Below, one piece after another: positions 49,971 through 59,786 of a stretch of 64,000 nt of DNA. The notes under the pieces are model-generated. The model was not told where the DNA came from and made no database searches. It worked only from the letters and a program-made list of their open reading frames with translations. The translations under genes were made by a program, and so were the position numbers. The DNA is from Coffea arabica (Eukaryota > Streptophyta > Magnoliopsida > Gentianales > Rubiaceae): assembly GCF_036785885.1 (NCBI RefSeq), contig NC_092317.1:3908501-3972500 (forward strand), written 5' to 3'. Each line of letters begins with the position of its first letter. The stretch's first letter is position 1.

Positions 49971-51814
49971 GTGTGTGTGTGGAGGAGAAGAAAGCACCAG
50001 TTGTGAATTCCATAGGCTGGTTTCTAGTAGTCAAGTATGCAAAATGCTCTAGTTTAGCCTTTGGTTGACTGCATATTAGTGATCTATGTTGGCTCCACTT
50101 TTTTGCTTTTCATTATTTGTGTTTTGTGTGTGACAAGAAGCTTTTCCTAGTGTGACTTATCAGGGAAGCAGGTTAGACTGGCCCCATACTAAGATAGTTC
50201 CTTCAGTTCAACTGATGTTACTTGAAAATTGTGTCGTGTTGAGCTAATTTTGGTAATATGACTCAATGTCAAGGTTCAAGGTGATAAGATTTTTATCACA
50301 TGATGGAAAGACGAAACAGAAAGAGAGAAAAATTTGAAAATAAAGACCGTCTAAAATCTGGTTCACATACCATGTGCATCATCTTTTGACCTTGTGATTA
50401 TGTTGTTAATTGTCCTTGGTGCTTGGTATAAATGTTCAGGTAATGAGCATCAGTCTCGAATTTCTGGACCTGTTCAGCTTGCTAAAAATTTTCTCGGGCC
50501 CATTTCTGGTATTAATCTATCATACTTGATATATTGCAATTTAGTCTATACATAAGCATAATATTCTGATGTTCAGATAATCCATAAGAGTGACGGTCTG
50601 ATGTTCCCAGGTCATCGTCAAGACCGTTTGGCAGCTAAATTTAATGTTCAAAGTCCCTCCCTCTCAACTGGTATTTATGATTAGATTTTTATCAGGAGAG
50701 AGAAATCTGAGTACCCTTATCGGCATGTTTCCTGTATGAAAATTTTTGTGTTTTCCTTTGTCTGAACTAGGTCAACCTCAACGTGCTGTCCCTGTTCGGT
50801 TTCCCAAAGATCTTATGAGAGTTGATCATACAACTGGTATTTGTTCCTTTAGAAGTGCTTATAGTGTTTTATGCAATCAGACTGAGTTTCATGGCCAGCT
50901 TATTGTGATTAATGATTATGATTGTAACTTTTCCACTTACAGGTCAGGTAGTTCCTCAAAAAATTGGTAGGACATCTCATGTTCATGGTGTTATTGGCCA
51001 GCCATCTCTTAAAAGGAGAGCAAATGAAACCCCATCAGTGCCTTCCTGGGGTCAGCGTAGGAGGTTTTTCACTCCCAGTTACCATTCTGCAATGAGCACT
51101 CCTGCTATTCCCCCTCTTCCTTCCACTTCGGCTCACATAAAGTGGACAGGTATTCCCTGGCACCCTTTCACTTGCACCATTTTCCTATAGTTTCGGATAT
51201 ACTGCACATCGTGGCGAACTGCAATTACTATTTATCCATGTCTGAGCATATAGATCTCCATTATTGACATTTAAGAGACCTGCAAGGAGCAGTATTCTTC
51301 AGAAACTGCATGGAAAGAAGTAATTTTTTCGTTTTAAACATGTTTATCGCATCACTGAACGTTGATATACCTTTCACATTTAGCGCAAAATTATTTCAAG
51401 GACCGGCTGACTTTGAGGATAACAATTTTGCCTAGGCTTGTCCTGGGTTCGGACCATATTTGTTCAAGTTGATCTAATGCAAAGTAACCACAGCGAGAAA
51501 AAATTGATTAATTTAACCAAATGCACCTTCTATGCTGCTACAATCTTGATAAAGATTACAAGAAGTGACTGTTAGACGTGCTTGCAGATTCTGAAAGTCC
51601 TCCTCGGCCAACTGGACATAGATGCATGTTATGCAAGAGGGATCTCTCTTTCAGACCAGAAGGCCCCATTTACCAGCCTATCAATCCCCCGGCTATCGCA
51701 GTTCTTCCCTGCGGCCATACGTTTCATGACCAATGCTTGCAGAATATCACCCCAGAAGATCAATCGAAAGATCCTCCGTGTATACCCTGTGCCATTGGTG
51801 AAAAACAAGCTTGA
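46847..51814 (+). CDS. Large RING-H2 protein, probable E3 ubiquitin ligase
   Basis: Nine coding exons, 46847-47150, 47260-48138, 48733-48813, 49462-49680, 50440-50508, 50611-50670, 50771-50836, 50943-51149 and 51588-51814, join to 703 residues. The N-terminal 620 residues are Ser/Asn/Gly-rich, low-complexity and probably disordered, starting MGFDKPNDEQYPPMPLQGDG. A basic stretch KRRANETPSVPSWGQRRRFF (about 570-600) could be a nuclear signal. The C-terminus is a C3H2C3 RING: C641-x2-C644, C670-x-H672-x2-H675-x2-C678, C693-x2-C696, with LPCGHTFHDQCL and PPCIPCAIGE. RING-H2 domains recruit E2 enzymes. It resembles plant 'RING/U-box superfamily' proteins of unknown target. All eight coding introns are phase 1. 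Confidence 0.88.
49949..49968 (+). repeat. Poly(G) tract in an intron
   Basis: Twenty consecutive G residues follow GA-rich and T-rich runs and precede a GT dinucleotide repeat, inside intron 4 of the RING gene. Such tracts are hard to sequence, so the length may be inexact. Confidence 0.7.
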
Positions 51815-52531
51815 AATTATTCTCTCATATTCTGTGTTGGGCAAACTCTAAAGATGGGAAAGCTGTATCTACATTTAACTGTATCTACATTCAATTAGGA
51901 TTTAGTAAGTGAAGATAACTTAAGAGGGAAGTAAAATTTTTGTATAGTTGTTGGAAATTAGGTGTAGAGTTCTTGCAACTGTACATAGTGAATGTGGGAT
52001 GGCAGATGCGGTTGGACAGGTATTAAAAGCAACCATTCAGTTACCAATTTGCCTCGAGTGTACATGAAGCCTCCCTTTGTTTTGAGAATGAATAGAACGA
52101 ATTTCATTTTGTGCTAATGAGGATGGTACTATCTGTCCTTCTTGGCGTTTGAACGCGTCTAAAGTTCTTCTAAGCTTTTCCTTGGAATATGCTCTGGATT
52201 GTTATTGTACGCGTAAGCCTTACGTATCCAAAATTGCTCTGCGCTGATTCCTCCCGCAATTGTACGGTATTTCTCCATAGTTATATACTATAAGGTAAAT
52301 TTTGATGAGTGCTGATTCAACTCTTTTAACTGTAAATTACCTAGAAAATTCTTGTTGGTAATTAAATTGGGATTTTGTGTTTTGAAGTCTATTTAATTGA
52401 TATGTTTCCTTTCAAGATAGTTATATGTTTCGTTTTTTAAGAAAAAACCCCATATCATACGATCCAGCAAAGTGCTTCCTAATTTCCCTCGCTTTTCGCT
52501 AAGGTAAATTTGTCATTTACAAAATTGACAA
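51815..52531. other. RING gene 3'UTR and spacer
   Basis: AAT-rich 3'UTR sequence and non-coding spacer up to the Helitron. No other feature seen. Confidence 0.5.
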
Positions 52532-54618
52532 TCTATATCTATATCTATATGTATTGAGGAAGGGGTTTTTATCAGAGACCCTCTCAATGGCTTTTAAACT
52601 TCTCATTCTTTTTTCTAGATTTTTGTATTTATTTTAATACATAAAAAGTAGTGGATTATAATCAACCCTATCACCAATCAAATTTAAAATTTAAAACATT
52701 CCCACTATCTACTTCATAAACCGTTTATACTTTGTTATTTATACTTTAAATCCTTTTTACTCCTTAATTAAAAACAAATGCTCATTCGCATGCTATTTTA
52801 ATACAATGTTACATTTTTATAATTAAGAAATATTTATCCCCAAACTAACCCTATAACCACCCCTACAAATGAGCTTTGCAAATTACAATTACGTTTCAAA
52901 AAAATCACAAATGTGCAACTACATGTAAAGTTGAGAGAGTAAAGTACAACTAAATGTAAAGTTAATAGGTTTACTATATTTAACCCTAAAAAAAATCCCA
53001 AGAACGGAACAAGTAGTGGGTCTACTTGATTGTAAGATTGTTTTAATTCTATAGATTTTTGTATTTATTTTAATACATAAAAAGTAGTGGATTATAATCA
53101 ACCCTATCACCAATCAAATTTAAAATTTAAAACATTAACACTATCTACTTCATAAACCATTTATACTTTATTATTTATACTTTAAATCCTTTTTACTCCT
53201 TAATTAAAGACAAATGCTCATTCGTATGCTATTTTAATACAATGTTACATTTTTATAATTAAGAAATATTTATCCTCAAACTAACCCTATAACCACCCCT
53301 ACAAATGAGTTTTGTAAATTGCAATTACGTTTCAAAAAAATCACAAATGTGCAACTACATGTAAAGTTGAGGGGGTACAGTGCAACTATATGTAAAATTA
53401 AGGTGTTTACTATATTTAACCCTAAAAAAAATCTCAAGAACGAAACAAGTAGTGGGTTATAGATTTTTGTATTTATTTTAATACATAAAAAGTAGTGGAT
53501 TATAACCAACCCTATATCACCAATCAAATTTAAAATTTAAAACATTCTCACTATCTACTTCATAAACCGTTTATACTTTGTTATTTATATTTTAAATCTT
53601 TTTTACTCTTTAATTAAAGACAAATGCTCATTCGTATGCTATTTTAATACAATGTTACATTTTTATAATTAAAAAATATTTATCCCCAAACTAACCCTAT
53701 AACCACCTCTTCAAATGACCTTTATAAATTACAATCACGTTTCAAAAAAATCACAAATGTGCAACTAAAGGTAAAGTGCAACTAAATGTAAAGTTGAGGG
53801 GGTAAAGTGCAGCTAAATGTAAAGTTAAGAGATTTACTATATTTAACCCTAGAAAAAATCTCAAGAACGGAACAAGGAGTGGGTTATAGATTTTTGTATT
53901 TATTTTAATACATAAAGAGTAGTGGGTTATAACCAACCCTATCACCAATCAATTTAAAATTTAAGACATTCCCACTATCTATTTCATAAATTGTTTATAC
54001 TTTATTATTTATACTTTAAATCCTTTTTACTCCTTAATTAAAGACAGATGCTCATTCGTATGCTATTTTAATACAATGTTACATTTTTATAATTAAGAAA
54101 TATTTATCCCCAAACTAACCCTATAACCACCCCTACAAATGAGATTTGCAAATTACAATCACGTTTCAAAAAAATCACAAATGTGTAACTACATGTAAAG
54201 TTGAGGGGGTACAGTGCAACTATATGTAAAGTTAAGGGGCTTACTATATTTAACCCTAAAAAAAATTCCAAGAACGGAACAAGTAGTGAGTTATAGATTT
54301 TTGTCTAGATTTTTGTATTTATCAAATCGAATGCACAATATTTGTAAGTATTTCATTTTAACAACATTCAATTACATTCATTTTTGTTCATATATCATTC
54401 ATTTTCTAAAATAAATTTCTATTATTTTTTTTATGATCTATTTTCCGAAAAAAGACAGTTCTTGAATGATATGCACATCTATCATATTTCAAACTATTGT
54501 TAGACAGATATTACATTTTAATTGTGTTAGTACAATTTTTAAACTTTTTTTATTCACCATTTTATTTTTACTTTTTCAATAATGCCAGTACCGTGCATAG
54601 CACGGGTATTCACACTAG
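52532..54618 (+). mobile_element. Non-autonomous Helitron
   Basis: The 5' end is TCTATATCTATATCTATATG, preceded by A at 52531. The 3' end has a short hairpin, CCGTGC-ATA-GCACGG (54591-54605), followed 9 bp later by CTAG (54615-54618) and then T. Insertion between A and T, a TC start, a CTRR end and a 3' hairpin are the defining signs of Helitrons. There are no terminal inverted repeats and no target duplication, as expected. It is 2087 bp, has no Rep/helicase gene, and is largely filled by a ~420 bp tandem repeat (52617-54325). Confidence 0.9.
52617..54325 (+). repeat. Tandem array of a ~420 bp unit inside the Helitron
   Basis: Units begin with AGATTTTTGTATTTATTTTA at 52617, 53053, 53461 and 53888, with a partial fifth unit from 54294. 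Spacings are 436, 408, 427 and 406 bp. Each holds CCCACTATCT/CACTATCTACTTCATAAAC, GCTATTTTAATACAATG and AAATATTTATCC blocks. Short frames on the minus strand repeat with the unit and are not genes. Confidence 0.95.
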
Positions 54619-56624
54619 TACACAATTATTTAGCCTTAGCGGCGGGAATATGGCACATCCGGAAGTAGTTATTTACAGCCATATGAGCCTTGGGCCTTGG
54701 CTGGCTATCCAGCGGCTAGCAATTAGTTAGTAGTAAGAGCACGTGACTGCGCATGATTTCTCGCATAATAAAACAATTATAATTTATTAACTGCACGTGA
54801 CGTAGTCTTCCAGCCGTTTCAGGACCAAGAAAATTCTCCCAAACAAACATCGGCATATCCTTTAGTATTTAGGAATTTGATCCCTTCACTTTCTTTTTCT
54901 GGGCATCTCCGAAAATCCTTACAAACATTAGGTGCATTTCAGTAATTCAGAAACTGGACCCATAAATTATGAAATTAGTCTATATACGCATACTAGACGA
55001 GTTCAATAACACATTTGCAGATAGTACAAATATATTTCAAAATTACGAAATTAAGAGTATAAATAAAGTTAATACATTTTTCACAAATCGTGCTATACTA
55101 GTACCAATTTTCACTCTTATAGTTATATAAAAGAAATTAAATTAGTTAAAATTTTATCACCTCATTAGCTTTATATGAATAAATCTATGGATGTTATCAC
55201 CTTAAATTTTTTTTTTACCCAAAAAAATCTAAGGATTTTATAATATAGGTTATTATTGTTTTGTATGTAACTCAAAACATATTTTATTATTCTTACAATA
55301 ATTTTCAAAACTATTTTCACAATTTCAAGTATAATTCGTGAATTATAATATGCCCAAATTTTGTTACATACACAATTAGCTGAAAAATATGAATACTTCG
55401 AAAAATATTCTTGAAAGGAAAAATAATTCAACACATCCCCTACATTTCGTCAAATAAATATTTTAATCCCTCATTTTTAAAATATTAATTTTACATCCCT
55501 TATAATTTCAAATTAATAAAACTTGATTCCTACCAAGGTTTTTGATCATTTTTTAGTCTAAAATCAGACCATGTAACCCATAAACAGTTATTTTTTATAT
55601 ACAAAAAGGCCAGATATCACATTTTTAGTTACAAAGATGAATATAGATTATGTCAAATTCCACCTTTTCAGGAGAAAATAAATATGGTTCATGCCAGATC
55701 CTACTTTTGTAGAAGCAAAAGTGAATATAGATCAAGAAATTTGTTTAACTACAAATGAGATCTAATATTTTTTTCTCTTACAAAAATGATTATGTACGGG
55801 TCACGTGATTGATTCAAGATAAAAAAAGAAAGGTAAAAAACCTAGATTGCAATCAAATTTTATCGACTTGATTTTGTAAAGGACGTAAATTTATTATTTT
55901 AAAAGTGAAGGATAAAAAATTCATTTAACAAAATGTGATGAATATTTTAAATAATTTTTCCTTCTTGAAATGTACGAAATATAAAATAATTATCCATACA
56001 AACCACCGGACCAGTATGATACGAGTATAATACAAATTTGTACAAACTCGGCCGAACAGATATACCACTTACCACACATGAAAAACGCGACAACAACCTT
56101 TGCCTCAGTAATTTCAAATTTTCAATCAATCAAATTTTATTTAAATTTTAAATTAAAAAAAATAAAATACCAACTGAAAATGGGGTCCACCAAGAAAGAC
56201 AAATCTAGGCCGTCCAAAGCCATTGACGATTCCGTCAGCCACCTCTCTCTTTGGGTGATGAATTTGATGCCAGGAAAAACTCGAGTGCTAAATGCTAATC
56301 CTCTCTCTCTCATTTCCCACATCCGTCCGTGTTGATGATTCAATATTCTCTCACTTCATCGGCTTGTGTAATAACAACCTTCTTCTTCTCGCCTACTCCA
56401 ACTCCTAACAAAGCCTACTATTTCCTCAACAGCAACAGACTTAAATTAGTACTGCTACTACTATAATTAGCAGCTAAGGTCTGAAGAGGCAGATATAATT
56501 TCTACTACTAAAAAAAAAAAAGATCTTTTCTTTCCTTGTTATCTTATGAGTCCATAAAATAAAAGGAAGAAATAGCTTTTGATGGTCAGCTCTTGACTTG
56601 TAAGTCGGATAAGGTACGAATGCT
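54619..56624. other. AT-rich spacer upstream of the HDR1-like gene
   Basis: Mostly non-coding. A possible TIR element at 55430-55960 is listed separately. The right part (about 56170-56624) is the presumed promoter and 5'UTR, with CT-rich tracts near 56300-56400. Confidence 0.45.
55430..55960. mobile_element. Possible TIR element with long imperfect ends
   Basis: The left 90 bp (CATCCCCTACATTTCGTCAAA, then ATATTTTAATCCCTCATTTTTAAAATA as successive blocks) aligns with the reverse complement of the right 90 bp (blocks AAAATATTCATCACATTTTG, ATCCTTCACTTTTAAAATAA). Long, imperfect arms of about 90 bp suggest a Mutator-like MITE. No clear 9 bp duplication was found. Confidence 0.45.
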
Positions 56625-58979
56625 ATGGAGGAACCAAATAAGAAGGTGGAGCAGACTTTGATCAATGGATTCTCTCCTGTTTCTTCTGCTCCTGTTTTCT
56701 GGAAATCCAGGAGAAGGGCAGGTTAGCTACCCTTTTGATTCTTGTGCTTAATTATCCTTTTCTCTTCGCATCCTTGGGGTCAAATTTTGTTTTGAATTTG
56801 TGGGGTTTAAGGATCAACCCATGGTTTGATGAGGGGTTGCAGGATGCAAATGACTGTAGAACCGTAGATCTCTTCATGCAAAGGCTAAGACTTGGGAAGA
56901 ATTGTTTGCTTTCTTGACATTTGAAGCTTGGAGTATTTTCTGCTTTGGTTCTTCTTTTTTGTCGGCTAAATCATTTGCAAAACTAATCCCAACAATTAAC
57001 TCTGACAATTTGACACAACTGCTCCGAGATTAAGCAGCTTAGCCCTTAACCTTATCTCTGCGACTCCTCCTCCTCCCTTTTTCTTTTTCTTTTTTTTTTT
57101 TCCCCTTTTCTGGGGTTGGGAACTTGCTGCTGGGATGTGTACTCTGGACATGGGCGATGATTGTGAAGTGGGATCTTCCCATGTGGATGGGGTGATGCGG
57201 TTGTGGGTTAGGGAAGGGAAGCGTACAGCTGCACCACCAAGACTTGGTCTGACTTTGCTCCCACGTCACTTCATTACTCATGATTTAGGTTGGAGTTAGC
57301 TAGCAAATCAACCTCAAAGAAAATACTACTATTAGAAAAGAAAATAAATAAATAAAAAGGATGGGAGAAAATGGATTGTCCATCTACAATCCTCCCCGTC
57401 TGATTGGAATTTTATGTTTACCCCTAAAGATTTTTTTTTGAAAAAGAAATTTCTTTTTAGACTATGAAATGACCACCTCATGATTAGTTGGCTTTAAAGT
57501 TTTGTTGATGATTTATTTGAGATAATTATTGTAGCATTTTTTATGATGTGATGCATGTGAGATAAAAAGGTAATTGAAAAAATAAAAAGGTAATTGGAAT
57601 CTGTGAAGCAAATTATTTTATCTGAAATCATGCCAATCCAAACAAACCCACATTTGATTTTTCCGTCACCAAAATAAGTATTTTTCTCCTCCACAGTTTT
57701 TCCGCTATTAAGATTCTACATTTGATTTTAAGATCATCTATACCTAATGTTAAGAATCTTTTTCTTCTCTGTGACATTTTTCTATGGTGAAACTTCTGAT
57801 CATAGTTAATGATTGTAAACTTGTGATCTTAGTTAAGTCATAATCGCAATTTCAATCACTTAATGTAATAGCTGTAATATTTTCAAACCAGTATGAGAAG
57901 ATCAAAATTTTGCCAATACTAAATTGCAGTTTGCTCAGTAAAGTAGAGTCTATTAACTGGAGACCTGCAAGCATTTGACTCTGGAATACCTCTTCAGACT
58001 AAAAACTAAACCAAACTAATACTAGTTATTTTTAAAGACTCTGAGACTAGGTTCACGTTTACAAGTTTAACTTCTTCATAGCCTTATGGACATAGATTTC
58101 AAATAAAAGGGTGCCTCCTTCTAGTCAGAGTTTTGCCTTCTTACTTACTGCAACCCTACTTCGAAAGCACTAATTCTTGTTACTTACTATAGCATCTATT
58201 TAGCAGATTATAGAAGGCAGCAATCTTGAGCTCTTTGCGATTCCCATCTTGCTTACTGCCTTAGTAAAAATACTTTGAAACTAAGCATATTTTTTCCTGG
58301 AGAGATTCCTGCTGAACGTTTGCATCTTCCTGCAGTCAGCGTGAAGTATTTAGACAAACCAACAGAAAATGATGCTGATAAACCTCCAGAAACACAGGAA
58401 AATCCCACCGCTGAGGCAATGCAGGAGGATTCAACCCCTGTTGTTCTATCAGAGAAGAGGAAGGCACTCTTTGAACCACTGGAACCCATGACAAATATAA
58501 ATGGTCGTAGACCATCCGCTGAAATGTTACTTCCCCCACCGGACTTTGATGCAGCAACTTATCCCAAAGGCTGGCTGATTGGCAAGAAGAGGAAGCTTGT
58601 GAATGTTGATGTTGTGGAAAGCATGCGCAGGATTGCCGTCCAGGAAATGAATAGAAAGGTGGTGTTCTCGGTAGCCTCTTTGAGTACTAGAGCAAATATT
58701 GCTCTTTTTACTCGAAAACGCCGGTTGTCCTCTCACAGGATGTAACAACTAATTACATTATTTCGTTTGCAGGATAGGGAGATTGATGGTCTGAATGAGC
58801 AGTTAGAAGGGGATGCTCGGTGCCTTGAGCATTTGCAACTCCAGCTGCTGGAGGAACGGAGCAAGCGATCTGAAGTTGAGCGTCAAAATGCAATGCTGCA
58901 AAACCAAATTACAATGCTCATGGACATGTTACAGGAGAATGACGACGTAGATGATGATGAAGGTGGAGAGGAGCCTTGA
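56625..58979 (+). CDS. HDR1: HEADING DATE REPRESSOR 1-like protein
   Basis: Exons 56625-56721, 58336-58658 and 58773-58979 join to 208 residues. The N-terminus [19 protein letters not shown] matches the start of rice HDR1. The core [29 protein letters not shown] and [20 protein letters not shown], followed by [20 protein letters not shown], is nearly identical to it. The region from about 128 to 192 is a predicted coiled coil ([20 protein letters not shown], then [10 protein letters not shown]), with an acidic tail. GKKRKL is a likely nuclear signal. In rice HDR1 delays flowering in long days through the kinase OsK4; the eudicot role is not known to me. Intron 1 is 1614 bp and carries a MITE copy at 57500-57650. 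Retaining intron 2 would end the protein at 58745. It is convergent with the gene at 59787-62773. Confidence 0.9.
57500..57650. mobile_element. MITE copy in HDR1 intron 1
   Basis: GATTTATTTGAGATAATTAT, GATGTGATGCATGTGAGAT and ATCCAAACAAACCC match the interrupted element at 39783-40290. A short internal repeat, AAAAAGGTAATTG (near 57565-57597), is present twice. Confidence 0.55.
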
Positions 58980-59786
58980 TTTTTTCGTTCTTTCTTCAAT
59001 AGTAGGAACTAGTCATATGGACTTTTCTTCTGGGGAGTATTATTTTATTTTGCATATACGGTTGGCACAATATTTATTTTGTAATTTTGAGACTTATGCG
59101 GTCATGTGTGTGTATAATTAGTTCACATATATTTCACAACTAGCATAAATTGTATACTGTAAATCTTCTTAATGTTCTTAATGAAAGTGTGAGGAACGCT
59201 TTGCAAGTCAACCAGAACAACTCTGCGCTTTGAGCTCTATTTTGCATGCAGCCGACTTTTCGCTTGACTAATCGATCAAAGACTCTGCCTTTAGTTTCTT
59301 ATACTTGTCATTTTACATTCACACGCTCTACCTTTGGTTTCTTATGCTCATCATTTTTGTCGTTCATAAATCAAGAGGTCTTTGATTGTGAATCTAAGCA
59401 GCAGATAAGCACGGAAACCCACTTCAGGGTAAGTCCTTACCTGTGGAAAATTATGCAATCACCACCATGCACTGAGCACATGGATGTATGTAGTTTCTGA
59501 TTGCCAGAAAGGAAGCCTCGGATTCATATGTATACTAGAGATGTTCTTCGATAAGATAAAACTGCACATTTTCCACTTTCCACTTAGATAATGTGATATC
59601 AGCTACACCCAATACCAAATCTACAACCCAACAAGCATAACACAAAAAGAAAAACATTTAGGATTCTTCATCAATGAGAATCTCCGAATCCACCACGGTA
59701 TGCAAATTGCAGCAAAAGACCCTAACGTATGTATATGTACAGGTTTCTGGGTAAGGAACTTCACTGGTAGACCCGAAGGACACATG
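58980..59786. other. Convergent 3' flanks
   Basis: This holds the HDR1 3'UTR on the left (with ATTTTG/AATG-rich end sequence near 59170-59190) and the 3'UTR of the minus-strand gene on the right. No separate gene is seen. Confidence 0.5.

Noticed and set aside
52919-53948. Three similar minus-strand frames (MVIGL.I.HY.LCIKINTKIY).
   Set aside because: They recur because the Helitron's internal DNA repeat recurs; stops fall at different points and there is no gene structure.
57039-57281. An 80-codon Lys/Arg-rich minus-strand frame inside HDR1 intron 1.
   Set aside because: The sequence comes from a poly(T) and CCT-rich tract read backwards; it lies inside the intron of a well-supported gene.
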